DNA of 9,599 nt from an uncultured Bacilli bacterium (GCA_934167785.1 CAKPLX010000043.1:1-9599); one strand, 5' to 3'; numbered from the stretch's first letter, positions 1 to 7,490 are shown. Notes: generated by a model from the sequence alone, not told the origin. A program made the numbers and translations.

Positions 1-55
1 TTAACAACTTAACCGGGTGTATCAGCAACTTTGCACATCTCTGCCATCTACACGA
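1..55 (-). other. 5' part of an unidentified leader or structured RNA, running out of the window
   Basis: This stretch lies immediately downstream of a strong minus-strand promoter and is clearly GC-richer (about 24 of 54 bases G or C) than the surrounding sequence. Read on the minus strand, GTGTA and TACAC can pair around a segment that includes GCAA/TTGC, followed by CCCGG. The only reading frame with an ATG is a 12-codon one (starting MAEMCKVAD), with no Shine-Dalgarno site, so I do not call it a gene. The composition and pairing suggest the beginning of a structured RNA gene or a long leader for the next gene. I compared it by memory with SRP RNA, tmRNA, 6S, RNase P and common riboswitches and saw no match. 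Only the first ~55 nt are in the window. Confidence 0.35.
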
Positions 56-60
56 TTGAT

Positions 61-89
61 ATTGTACTATAGATTTTCATTATTTGCAA
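61..89 (-). promoter_or_regulatory. Sigma-A type promoter (TTGCAA - 17 bp - TACAAT)
   Basis: On the minus strand a -35 box TTGCAA (89-84) and a -10 box TACAAT (66-61) are separated by exactly 17 bp. The expected start of transcription is near position 54. It lies beyond the terminator of the ymfH-like gene, so it starts a new transcription unit that leaves the window. Confidence 0.6.
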
Positions 90-126
90 GGCTTTTTTTC
101 ACTTTTTTGTAAAATTTTGTTCAAAG

Positions 127-155
127 AAAAAAAGAGTGATTTTTTACTCTTTTTT
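127..155 (-). terminator. Intrinsic terminator of the ftsK-ymfH operon
   Basis: The arms at 155-146 and 137-127 pair (AAAAAAGAGT with ACTCTTTTTT), with an 8-nt AT-rich loop. On the minus strand the second arm runs directly into a T-rich tract. It lies 17 bp past the stop codon of the ymfH-like gene. The stem is mostly A-T with an AGAGT/ACTCT core, so it may also work on the plus strand, but no plus-strand gene is present. Confidence 0.65.
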
Positions 156-172
156 CTTTATTCCTAACTATA

Positions 173-1450
173 CTATTTTTTATTTTTTAATACTACAATT
201 GCACTATTTTCTAAATTTAAGTTTTTAATTACACTATTTAGCTCTTCTATATTAAGTGATTGAAGTAGGCCTATCATATCGTTTTCTATTGAATTATTGA
301 AAATAATATTGTCAACGATCATATCATTAATCACTTCGATATTTTCAAAACTAAATAGTTCATTGCTAATTAAAACCTTCTTTTTTCTATTCAAATCTTC
401 TTCTGTTATATTTATTTTATTTAAAGTATTTTTTATTTTTTCTATTAATTGTTCATATGAATTTGTTTCATTAATTAGGGAAATTAAAGCATGGGTATCA
501 CAATTTAATAAATTAAAATATAATGAATTTGTAATTAGGTTTTCATCTTTTGCTTCTCGATCAAAATCAGAACTATCATCAAAAAGAGAAGAAAAGATAA
601 TAAATAAATATAAATTGTATTTTCGAATATCCATTGCTAAATCTTTTAGAGAAATTTTTATATTGTAAGATAATTTAGGGATAGGTGTATTCATCTTAAC
701 TAGTTCTTGTTGTTTTACTACTTTATCCGGTTCTTGATACTGCTTTATTTTTATTGGCTGTAATGCAGGAAAATCTTTTTTGGATTGATTTTCTTTGATG
801 GCATCTAATAATTTTTCAGGATCAAAATTTCCTGTTACTACTAAAAACATATTTTTAGGATGATAGAAGGTGTTATAACAAGTATATAGCACTTCTTCGT
901 CAATTTTTTCAATATCTTTTTTTGTTCCTATAATACTATCTTTAAAAGGATTGTTATAAAAAGTATTTTTTCTAATATATTCATATAGAACATCTGTTGG
1001 GTTATCATCGCACATATTAATTTCTTGATTAATAATCCCCTTTTCACTTTCAACATTTTCTTTTGTAAAGTATGGAGATTGAACATAATCTAGTAAAAAT
1101 AACACATTATCTTGCAATTGGTTAGGTCCCGAAAATAAATAAGTCGTGTTTTTAAATGTTGTATAAGCATTGCACAAAGCACCACTTTTGGCAAAAAACT
1201 CTTCTGGCTGAGGACCATCTTTTTGGACAAATACTTTATGCTCTAAAAAATGAGCCACCCCATGAGGAACTTTTTGCAATTTTGTTTTTCCTATGGGACT
1301 AAATTCATTATATATTGAACCAAACTTTGTCGTAAATGTTGCATAATTATTGGTGGTGCTTTCTTTAGTGTACAAATAAACATCTAAACCATTTTCTAGT
1401 TTTTCGTGAATAATTTCTTCATCAATATGCTTTAGTTTAATCCTCTCCAT
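173..1450 (-). CDS. ymfH: M16 family zinc peptidase, YmfH-like (catalytic partner)
   Basis: This is a 425-aa protein of the insulinase/processing-peptidase (M16) family. The zinc site HFLEH (HxxEH) is at residues 67-71, and a Glu 72 residues later (E143, in the NQEINMCDD context) can serve as the distal zinc ligand. The segment FYHPKNMFLVVTGNFDPE (about 196-213) is the typical end of the first M16 domain. The second half lacks the zinc motif, as expected for a two-domain M16 protein, and I see no R/Y substrate pair. There is no signal peptide, so it is probably cytoplasmic. The start is supported by AGGAGG six bases upstream. The first codons overlap the end of the ymfF-like gene by 14 bp, suggesting translational coupling. 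Paired M16B proteins elsewhere form an active/inactive heterodimer; the same is inferred here. The physiological substrate is unknown. Confidence 0.88.
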   Translation of the reverse strand: MERIKLKHIDEEIIHEKLENGLDVYLYTKESTTNNYATFTTKFGSIYNEFSPIGKTKLQKVPHGVAHFLEHKVFVQKDGPQPEEFFAKSGALCNAYTTFKNTTYLFSGPNQLQDNVLFLLDYVQSPYFTKENVESEKGIINQEINMCDDNPTDVLYEYIRKNTFYNNPFKDSIIGTKKDIEKIDEEVLYTCYNTFYHPKNMFLVVTGNFDPEKLLDAIKENQSKKDFPALQPIKIKQYQEPDKVVKQQELVKMNTPIPKLSYNIKISLKDLAMDIRKYNLYLFIIFSSLFDDSSDFDREAKDENLITNSLYFNLLNCDTHALISLINETNSYEQLIEKIKNTLNKINITEEDLNRKKKVLISNELFSFENIEVINDMIVDNIIFNNSIENDMIGLLQSLNIEELNSVIKNLNLENSAIVVLKNKK

Positions 1451-2717
1451 TGCTTTCCTCCTCGTCTTTTCCTTCTAAAAGATAAACTGTATGCATAGCT
1501 ATTTTTTTAGAAAGATTAATGATGTCTTCTTTTGATACTTTTGTTATTTCTTCTATTCTTTTCTCAAAACTATCAGAATTTACTAGTGTTTTTGCGTAAT
1601 AAGTATTAATAATTCCAGTTGGGCTATCTGTGCTGGCTTTAATTGAAGCAATGATTGTTGCTTTGGCGTTATTTAAAGATTCATCCAAAAATTTGCCTTT
1701 TGTAACTTCTTGTAAAGTTTTTTTAATTAATTTTAAAACATTATTAGAATTACCTGGCTCTATTCCTGAGTAAATCATCAAAATATTGTCGTAGGCTTTT
1801 TGATTGGAGTTAATGTAATAAGCATAAGAATTTTTTTCACGTACTGTATCAAACAATAATGAATTAGAGCTCCCTCCTAACATTTCATTGTAAACTAATA
1901 GAACATATTTTCTTTCATATTCTGTTAAATTGTTCATGGTACAAAAAAGCGTTAATTGTGATTGGTTTGCTTGATATTCTTCTGTGACTTTTTTTATTCT
2001 TTTTCTTGGTGTAAGTTCTTTTACTAAAATATCTTTTTTTTCTTTTTTGAATGTATTTACTTTAAAGTATTTTTTAAAGATTTCTTTTATTTCGTTAGTA
2101 TCTACATCTCCTACCACAAAGACATCGACAAAATCATTTGCTAAGACAGATTGATAATATTCATATAAATTTTTTGGTGTTATTTGATTCAAATCTTCTA
2201 AGTATCCAAAGGAATTGTAAGAGTATGGCATATCTTTAGTTGTTTCTAATAATTTGATTAGTGTGTATTTTAATTTGTTATCCGTTAGTTTTTGGATGCT
2301 TTTTTCTAGCTTGCTTTTACATTTTTTGACATCATTATCCATAAATTTTCCGTCTAAAACATTTGGGTTAAATAGGATATCCATAAGTAAGGCAATTGAA
2401 TATTCATTCATTGATTTTTCAGTATATTTCTCATTTAAAAAACGTACTTTGAAGGATAAATTAGAATAATTTCCTATTCGCATATTCGAACTGATTAATT
2501 TTAAATCGTATAAGTTTTCTGTTTCTCTAATTAATTCTTGTTCTGTTTTTAGATCTTTTGTTGTTTGTAAAAGAACAGCTTTTAAAAGATTTCTTATTGT
2601 GATCTCTTCCTTTTTTAACTTTCTTCTAAAATTTACTTCTACTGTGATTGTTTTGAATTTTTTTGTTTTTATAATATGCAAATTATAAGAACCCATGTTG
2701 ATTTGTTCATCATTCAT
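1437..2717 (-). CDS. ymfF: M16 family peptidase-like protein, YmfF-like (non-catalytic partner)
   Basis: This is a two-domain M16 fold protein of 426 aa without an HxxEH zinc motif where it should be (around residues 60-80), so by itself it should not cut peptides. It keeps the conserved substrate-contact pair in the second domain: R293 and Y300 in the REKNSYAYY segment. Its YmfH-like neighbour has the zinc site but no evident R/Y pair. This division of labour is known from heterodimeric bacterial M16B peptidases, so the two genes probably encode one enzyme. I place the start at ATG 2717 because GAGGTG sits six bases before it; an upstream GTG at 2726 lies inside that ribosome-binding site and is unlikely to be used. 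It follows deoD by 33 bp and overlaps ymfH by 14 bp. Confidence 0.82.
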   Translation of the reverse strand: MNDEQINMGSYNLHIIKTKKFKTITVEVNFRRKLKKEEITIRNLLKAVLLQTTKDLKTEQELIRETENLYDLKLISSNMRIGNYSNLSFKVRFLNEKYTEKSMNEYSIALLMDILFNPNVLDGKFMDNDVKKCKSKLEKSIQKLTDNKLKYTLIKLLETTKDMPYSYNSFGYLEDLNQITPKNLYEYYQSVLANDFVDVFVVGDVDTNEIKEIFKKYFKVNTFKKEKKDILVKELTPRKRIKKVTEEYQANQSQLTLFCTMNNLTEYERKYVLLVYNEMLGGSSNSLLFDTVREKNSYAYYINSNQKAYDNILMIYSGIEPGNSNNVLKLIKKTLQEVTKGKFLDESLNNAKATIIASIKASTDSPTGIINTYYAKTLVNSDSFEKRIEEITKVSKEDIINLSKKIAMHTVYLLEGKDEEESNGED

Positions 2718-2750
2718 GTTTTTCACCTCTAACTATAGTATAACTAATAT

Positions 2751-3485
2751 TTACATTTTTAAACAAGTTTCTAATGCTAAAATGATCATATTATCTAATT
2801 TTTGTTCTCTATCTTTACTTGTTATGATAACATCTTTTTGAAATTTTGAATCCACAACAGTTAGAAGACAAGCTGATTTTTTGTGAAACATATTTGAAAT
2901 ATAAAATAAAGCAAATGCTTCCATTTCACTGACTACGATTGAAATCTCTTTTGGCAATGAATTTAACAGATCTTGAAATTGATTTTCTTCTAAATAGGGT
3001 TCAAATGCTTCATTGCAAAGTGCATATCCTTTTTTGTATGAACAATTTTGTTCTTTCGCTACTGCTTCTATTTTTTTATTAATTTCCTTAGATGCATATG
3101 ATAAATGTGTGCTATGATCCCTATTAATTGCTAGTGCAAAATTGCTTTCTGTATATGATCCTTCTAATAAAACTGTATCTAATTTTCGAAATTCGGGACT
3201 AAAACTTCCGCCTGTTCCAATTCTAATTATGGACTCTACTCCGTAAAATTTATAAAGTTCATAAGCATATATTCCCATGCTTGGCATTCCCATTCCAACG
3301 GGAAAGACAGTAATTCTTTTTCCTTTGTATTCACCAGTATATGCTGTCATTCCACGAACGGAATTGACTTGTTTGGTATTTTTTAAATATTTCTTGGTGA
3401 TATATTCACATCTTTTTGGATCTCCTGCTGTGATAACAATTGGTGCGATTTCTTCTACTTTTGCCTCTATATGTGGTGTTGGCAT
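2751..3485 (-). CDS. deoD: DeoD-type purine nucleoside phosphorylase
   Basis: This 244-aa protein has the usual length for the trimer-of-dimers nucleoside phosphorylase family (DeoD; phosphorolysis of purine (deoxy)nucleosides to base and (deoxy)ribose-1-phosphate, purine salvage). Family landmarks are in order: MPTPHI at the start with His5 (the E. coli His4 equivalent), GDPKR at 21-25, NSVRG with Arg44, IIRIGTGG with Arg88 for phosphate binding, SEMEA at 186-190 for ribose, and TVVD with Asp212, the expected general acid. Arg226 (DREQKLDNM) matches the Arg that assists that Asp. The usual Ser of RVGS is Thr91 here. It is soluble and cytoplasmic. The ribosome-binding site is weak (AGAAAGAAG). 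It sits 15 bp after the small membrane protein gene and 33 bp before ymfF. This placement is not the B. subtilis arrangement, as far as I recall. Confidence 0.87.
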   Translation of the reverse strand: MPTPHIEAKVEEIAPIVITAGDPKRCEYITKKYLKNTKQVNSVRGMTAYTGEYKGKRITVFPVGMGMPSMGIYAYELYKFYGVESIIRIGTGGSFSPEFRKLDTVLLEGSYTESNFALAINRDHSTHLSYASKEINKKIEAVAKEQNCSYKKGYALCNEAFEPYLEENQFQDLLNSLPKEISIVVSEMEAFALFYISNMFHKKSACLLTVVDSKFQKDVIITSKDREQKLDNMIILALETCLKM

Positions 3486-3500
3486 TTAATCATCTTCTTT

Positions 3501-4085
3501 CTATTCATTTGTAGTGCTATTTTTTAAATTATCATCTGCACTAATTGGTTTAATATTCTTAGTAATATCTAATTCATAAGAGATTACATTATTTTTTACT
3601 ATTTTGGTTATACCATTTAATTCTTGTTTATCTTGAAAAAAGAGATCAATATCATTGTCTATATCTTCAAGGTTATTAATTCTTTTTTGACAAGATTTAA
3701 TTAAAATTTTATAAATTTGATTAAACTTTTCAATGTTTTTTTTGTTATTTTCAATGTTGATTGATAGTTTTAAATTATTGTAATTAAATTCATATGTTGT
3801 TTTTGCATCATTTATTATATAAGAGATAAATATAGAGTAATTTTTAGTAGAAGCTGAAGCAACGATTCCATCTTTTGTTAAATTTTCAATATCAACGCTA
3901 TTGTTAAAATTATTGGTAATATCCATTAAAGCTTGGTTGATTGCTGTTGATGTAGAGTTTTCTACTGATTTTTCGGTAATATTTGGATTATTATTTCCAA
4001 AAAATTTAATATAACTAAGTGCTAAAACTAAGATAATTAAAATAATTAGAATTATCCATGTTATAATTTTTTTCTTTTTTGTCAT
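3501..4085 (-). CDS. Small single-pass membrane protein of unknown function
   Basis: I do not recognise this 194-aa protein. It begins with a lysine-rich stretch (MTKKKK), followed by one very hydrophobic helix at about residues 7-28 rich in Ile and Leu. The remaining ~165 residues are polar, Asn/Lys/Ile-rich and probably outside the membrane. There is no lipobox Cys after the helix, so a lipoprotein is unlikely; an uncleaved N-terminal anchor is the better guess. The outer part seems to alternate strands and helices but shows no motif I know. Translation is supported by AGGGGAAG just before the ATG. It lies 15 bp after ftsK and 15 bp before deoD, so it is surely co-transcribed with them. No function can be assigned from context. 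Confidence 0.75.
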   Translation of the reverse strand: MTKKKKIITWIILIILIILVLALSYIKFFGNNNPNITEKSVENSTSTAINQALMDITNNFNNSVDIENLTKDGIVASASTKNYSIFISYIINDAKTTYEFNYNNLKLSINIENNKKNIEKFNQIYKILIKSCQKRINNLEDIDNDIDLFFQDKQELNGITKIVKNNVISYELDITKNIKPISADDNLKNSTTNE

Positions 4086-4100
4086 TTTTACTTCCCCTTA

Positions 4101-6335
4101 TTATTCTTCTATTGAATCTTTTTTGATTAAAACTTCTCTTGGTTTAGAACCATTGGGTGGACCAATTATTCCTCTTTCTTCTAATAAATCGATAATCCTA
4201 GCAGCTCTGTTATAACCCAATCGATATTTTCTTTGAATTAGTGAGGCACTTACTTTTCCAGCCTGAATGACATAATCAACAATTTCATTATATAGTGGAT
4301 CTTCATACTCTTCGTCTGACTCATAACCGTCATCCTGAGAACTAGAATCGTTTTTCATTTCAGTTAGTGAATTATCATATTGTGCTTTTTGTTGTTCACA
4401 AACAAAATCAACTACTTTTTGGATTTCTTGCTCACTGACAAAAGCTCCCTGAATGCGGACTGGAGAATTTTCTCCCATTGGTAGAAATAGCATATCCCCT
4501 TTTCCTAAAAGTTTTTCAGCACCAGTTGAATCCAAAATTGTTCTAGAATCAATACTAGAGGAAACAGCAAAGGAAATACGAGAAGGAATATTAGCCTTTA
4601 CTACACCAGTGATAACATCGGTTGATGGTCTTTGAGTTGCAACAATTAGATGTATTCCTGCTGCTCTTGCCATTTGTGTAATTCTCATGATTGAATCTTC
4701 TACTTCTTTGGCTGCTACTAACATTAAATCAGCTAACTCATCAATGATGACAACGATGTAGGGCATTTTAGGATATTCTGGATGATTTTCACAAAATTCA
4801 TTATATCCTTTTATATTTTTATTTTTAGTTTGTTCAAAAATATCATATCTTCTTTCCATTTCAACAACAATATTTTTTAAAGCAATTGATGCCTTTTTGG
4901 GATCTGTTACAACAGGACATAGCAAATGTGGAACTCCATTGTACATACTAAGTTCTACTTTTTTGGGATCGACCATAACTAGTTTCACTTGTTCTGGTTT
5001 AGTTCGCATTAAGATCGAGGTAATAATGCAGTTCATACAAACTGATTTTCCTGATCCAGTAGCTCCTGCTACTAATAAATGGGGAGTGGTATTGATTTCC
5101 ATCCATTTTACTTTACCCATAATATCTTTTCCTAATCCTACAGCTAGTAAATTTTTTTCATTCACTTCAGGCATCTTAGATAATACTTCTTTAAAAGAGA
5201 CTGAACTATTAACTTGATTAGGGAGTTCAATACCAATTGTGTTTTTTCCGGGAATAGGTGCTTCAATTCGAACATCTTTTGCTGCTAAAGCTAAAGCAAT
5301 TTCTCTTTGAATAGAGAGCAATTTACTAACTTTAGTTCCGGCTTTAATTTCTAATTCGTATTGAGTTACTGTTGGTCCAATGTTTACTTGAACAATTTTT
5401 CCAGTGATATCAAAATCACTTAATACTTTTTCTAATTCACCAATATTTTGTTTAGCTTTTGTTTCGTTTTCTTTGTTGCTTACATTTTTTACTGTATTTA
5501 ATAAATTGATAGGAGGTAATTGATAATTTTCGTTAACACTGTTAATGACTACTTCATCTTTTACTTCCACTGGTTCATTGCTATTAATTTTAGGAGGTGT
5601 TCTTACGATTGGTACATCGGCATCAATATTTTCTACTTTAACTGGTTCTACGATAACTGCTGGTTCTTCTAAAGTTTGTTCCTCTAAATCTGAAGTTTTT
5701 ACTTTTACTGATGGAATACTTTTTTTCTCATGAGTTTCTTCTTCCTCGTCATCATCTGTTTTTTGCCATAACTTCCCTATCATTGGTTCTAATTTTTTGA
5801 ATAATTCCAAAATACTTACATTGAATATTAAAATAATTCCTAATGCTAATAAGGTAAAAGTTACAATAACTGCCCCACTTCCGAAAAAAGTAACAAATAA
5901 ATAGCTAAATACAGCACCAAATATTCCTCCCCCAGAATTAGACAGAGCTGTATTGCTATTAAACGATATCATTAAATTATTAAATGTTTCTGTAATAATC
6001 TTTGTACCTTCTGTTCCATTTATTTCAATGTATTTTACATGAAATAATACTAATATAGAAAGAATTGTTACATAAACACCAATCATTCTACTAGATAATA
6101 AATTAGGAGGATCTTTCTTAAAAATTAAGCATCCACCTATTACACAAAATAAAATTAGTAATGCTAAATAAAGGGTTCCTACTAAAAAGATGGCAAAGCT
6201 TCTTACAACGTTTCCCACTATTCCAGTTCCTAATATTCCAATGATACTAATTAAAATTATCATTACTCCTACTATTTCATTACTATATTCAAATTTGTTC
6301 TTATTTTTGTCTTTTTTTGTCTTTTTTTTTGCCAT
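4101..6335 (-). CDS. ftsK: DNA translocase FtsK/SpoIIIE
   Basis: This is the septal ATP-driven DNA pump that clears chromosomal DNA from the closing division (or sporulation) septum. In the 744-aa product the order is: a basic N terminus; about four membrane helices between residues ~19 and ~175; an acidic, Pro/Val-rich linker (~190-290); the alpha domain (~300-380); and a RecA-like motor with Walker A GATGSGKS (424-431) and Walker B VVIIDE (528-533). The hallmark QMARAAGIHLIVATQRPS follows at ~554-571, and a winged-helix gamma domain (~680-735) recognises orienting DNA sequences. All parts are intact and the length is normal. I choose ATG 6335 (MAKKK) because AAGGTG lies six bases before it and the promoter's predicted start site (~6364) lies at or after the alternative ATG at 6365. 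It is the first gene of the ftsK-ymfH transcript. Confidence 0.93.
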   Translation of the reverse strand: MAKKKTKKDKNKNKFEYSNEIVGVMIILISIIGILGTGIVGNVVRSFAIFLVGTLYLALLILFCVIGGCLIFKKDPPNLLSSRMIGVYVTILSILVLFHVKYIEINGTEGTKIITETFNNLMISFNSNTALSNSGGGIFGAVFSYLFVTFFGSGAVIVTFTLLALGIILIFNVSILELFKKLEPMIGKLWQKTDDDEEEETHEKKSIPSVKVKTSDLEEQTLEEPAVIVEPVKVENIDADVPIVRTPPKINSNEPVEVKDEVVINSVNENYQLPPINLLNTVKNVSNKENETKAKQNIGELEKVLSDFDITGKIVQVNIGPTVTQYELEIKAGTKVSKLLSIQREIALALAAKDVRIEAPIPGKNTIGIELPNQVNSSVSFKEVLSKMPEVNEKNLLAVGLGKDIMGKVKWMEINTTPHLLVAGATGSGKSVCMNCIITSILMRTKPEQVKLVMVDPKKVELSMYNGVPHLLCPVVTDPKKASIALKNIVVEMERRYDIFEQTKNKNIKGYNEFCENHPEYPKMPYIVVIIDELADLMLVAAKEVEDSIMRITQMARAAGIHLIVATQRPSTDVITGVVKANIPSRISFAVSSSIDSRTILDSTGAEKLLGKGDMLFLPMGENSPVRIQGAFVSEQEIQKVVDFVCEQQKAQYDNSLTEMKNDSSSQDDGYESDEEYEDPLYNEIVDYVIQAGKVSASLIQRKYRLGYNRAARIIDLLEERGIIGPPNGSKPREVLIKKDSIEE

Positions 6336-6370
6336 TCTTATCACCTTACCAACTACTTCTAACATTAAAA

Positions 6371-6399
6371 ATTATATAATAAGATTTTAAAATAGTCAA
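6371..6399 (-). promoter_or_regulatory. Strong sigma-A type promoter of the ftsK operon (TTGACT - 17 bp - TATAAT)
   Basis: On the minus strand TTGACT (6399-6394) and a perfect TATAAT (6376-6371) are 17 bp apart. Transcription should start near 6364, giving a leader of about 29 nt that carries the AAGGTG ribosome-binding site. It lies downstream of the RNA element's terminator, so ftsK can be transcribed independently of that element. Confidence 0.75.
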
Positions 6400-6425
6400 T
6401 TCATTTAATAAAACTGAATATGCCG

Positions 6426-6450
6426 AAAAAGAAACTAGCAACCTAGTTCC
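6426..6450 (-). terminator. Intrinsic terminator of the small RNA
   Basis: On the minus strand GGAACTAG and CTAGTTTC form an 8-bp stem (one G-T pair) capped by GTTG and followed at once by TTTTT. It is a clean intrinsic terminator. It lies about 50 bp before the ftsK promoter and does not end any protein gene nearby. Confidence 0.65.
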
Positions 6451-6525
6451 CTTTCTATATATTAAACGCAAATTCGTATTCTACTTGCGAATCTACGGCA
6501 CCCTGAAGAAGATAGGATTTCTTCT
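6426..6525 (-). ncRNA. Unidentified ~100-nt structured small RNA (or leader) upstream of ftsK
   Basis: This unit has its own promoter at one end and an intrinsic terminator at the other, is GC-richer than its flanks, and has no convincing reading frame. On the minus strand I can fold a 6-bp hairpin AGAAGA/UCUUCU (6525-6520 with 6512-6507, loop AAUCCUA) and a hairpin CGCAA/UUGCG (6489-6485 with 6471-6467). A third is the terminator hairpin GGAACUAG/CUAGUUUC (6450-6443 with 6438-6431). An alternative pairing AUUCG/CGAAU (6492-6488 with 6476-6472) is mutually exclusive with the CGCAA hairpin. UGCCG (6500-6496) can also pair with CGGCA (6425-6421), enclosing the terminator, if transcription reads through. 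It could be a trans-acting small RNA or a riboswitch-like attenuator. I do not recognise an Rfam family. Confidence 0.5.
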
Positions 6526-6531
6526 ACTAAT

Positions 6532-6561
6532 ATTATAAGAAATAATCATACTTTTATTCAA
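6532..6561 (-). promoter_or_regulatory. Sigma-A type promoter for the small RNA (TTGAAT - 18 bp - TATAAT)
   Basis: On the minus strand TTGAAT (6561-6556) and TATAAT (6537-6532) are 18 bp apart. The predicted transcription start near 6525 is exactly where the first hairpin of the RNA begins. It sits in the 65-bp gap after the stop codon of the 273-aa gene. Confidence 0.55.
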
Positions 6562-6625
6562 AAAGATTAATGTTTTCAGTCTATTGTATGTTTTTATTGG
6601 AATTTATTTCTTGTTTTAAGAACTT

Positions 6626-7447
6626 TTATCTACTTCTTTTATATTCATTGAAAGACTTCAATGGATATCTTACTACATTTAATTTAGAATCAAATATAAC
6701 TGCTTGAGGAAAGAAACTGTTGATTTGATCTATTTCATCATTAGTATATATGTTATTTTTTATACAAATGCCAATAATAAGTGCTGATGGAATTCCTCCC
6801 GGTATAGCTGACCAATAATTGGTTTTAGTATCAAAGTTACGACGCATATTTCTCCCACATGGAGATAATGGTTCTATAAGATTTTCTAATAAATTTAATT
6901 CTGATTCTGTATATAAATTTTTGTAATTTAAATTTGTTTTTTTGAGGTTTTCAAAATGAAAATAATCTAAATGTAAAAGATATTGCATAATAGGATTATC
7001 TTCTTGAAAAAACAAAAGAATATCTTCTCCAATATTTAGTCGACTATAGTTGTCTTCTGCTAAATCTCCGCGATATTTGTAATCATCATTCTTCATTCGA
7101 CTGATAAAGGTACAAAAACAACCTTCTCTTTCACTTTCTAATTCGCCAAACCATTCACTAGCTAATAAACCATATTGGGATATTGTTTTTAATATTTCTA
7201 GATCATTTGCACAACGATGATTAATCATATTCTTTTGAATGATTACTTGTTCATTTTGGTTGATTTCCATTGGTTTGATTGCTGATTTATTAGCTTGACA
7301 ATTTAAATTTAAATATAAATTTTCTAACATTGTAATTGTATTTTTTAATTTTGGATTATCTATCCAATTGTATTTGGAATTATATTCAGATAGTTTCTTT
7401 AATTCAGCTGAAATCGTTCCTAGATTTGCTCCTTCGATTTTTATCAT
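6626..7447 (-). CDS. Protein of unknown function, possible ADP-ribosyltransferase-like fold
   Basis: I do not firmly recognise this 273-aa soluble protein. The first ~70 residues look helical (leucine- and lysine-rich). From residue 75 the pattern INHRCANDLEILKTISQYGL resembles the entry strand and helix of ADP-ribosyltransferase-like folds (His77, then 'IL..GL'), followed by the strand CFCTFISRM (110-118). Near the end, GGIPSALIIGICIKNN (217-232) and FFPQAVIFD (245-253) resemble the C-terminal strands of the same folds. I could not place a convincing catalytic Glu, so enzyme activity is uncertain. No signal peptide or membrane segment is visible. The only Shine-Dalgarno-like site (AGGAG, 7497-7493) is separated from the ATG by a 13-bp inverted repeat, which is unusual. 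It lies downstream of the kinase-like gene in the same direction. It ends 65 bp before the small RNA promoter. Confidence 0.65.
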   Translation of the reverse strand: MIKIEGANLGTISAELKKLSEYNSKYNWIDNPKLKNTITMLENLYLNLNCQANKSAIKPMEINQNEQVIIQKNMINHRCANDLEILKTISQYGLLASEWFGELESEREGCFCTFISRMKNDDYKYRGDLAEDNYSRLNIGEDILLFFQEDNPIMQYLLHLDYFHFENLKKTNLNYKNLYTESELNLLENLIEPLSPCGRNMRRNFDTKTNYWSAIPGGIPSALIIGICIKNNIYTNDEIDQINSFFPQAVIFDSKLNVVRYPLKSFNEYKRSR

Positions 7448-7457
7448 TACGTTATTT

Positions 7458-7490
7458 ATTAAAAAGAAATGGTAGCGATTTCTTTTTAAT
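7458..7490 (-). repeat. Perfect 13-bp inverted repeat between SD and start codon
   Basis: ATTAAAAAGAAAT (7458-7470) and ATTTCTTTTTAAT (7478-7490) are exact reverse complements with a 7-base spacer GGTAGCG. On the minus strand it sits three bases or so after an AGGAG sequence (7497-7493) and ends 10 bases before the ATG of the 273-aa gene (7447). Folding of the RNA would bring the AGGAG within a normal distance of the ATG. As DNA it could be a dimeric repressor site. Confidence 0.6.

Noticed and set aside
17..49. Tiny minus-strand frame MAEMCKVAD...
   Set aside because: No Shine-Dalgarno site, only 12 codons, and the sequence looks more like structured RNA.
297..668. Plus-strand open frame of 123 codons
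   Set aside because: It lies wholly within the ymfH-like gene on the other strand. It is rich in Ser/Phe/Ile, as expected from reversed AT-rich coding sequence, and has no ribosome-binding site.
6336..6365. Ten extra N-terminal residues for FtsK from ATG 6365
   Set aside because: No ribosome-binding site precedes 6365, and the predicted transcription start of the promoter at 6371-6399 is at about that position. ATG 6335 has a good AAGGTG.
4453..6390. Several plus-strand open frames of 60-106 codons
   Set aside because: All are antisense shadows of the intact ftsK gene, with low-complexity Thr/Ser/Ile composition and no initiation signals.
6421..6510. T-box, FMN, TPP or SRP RNA identity for the element upstream of ftsK
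   Set aside because: Short resemblances such as CAGGGTG exist, but the conserved cores I know (T-box GGGUGGNACCGCG, TPP CUGAGA, SRP GGAAG loop) are absent.
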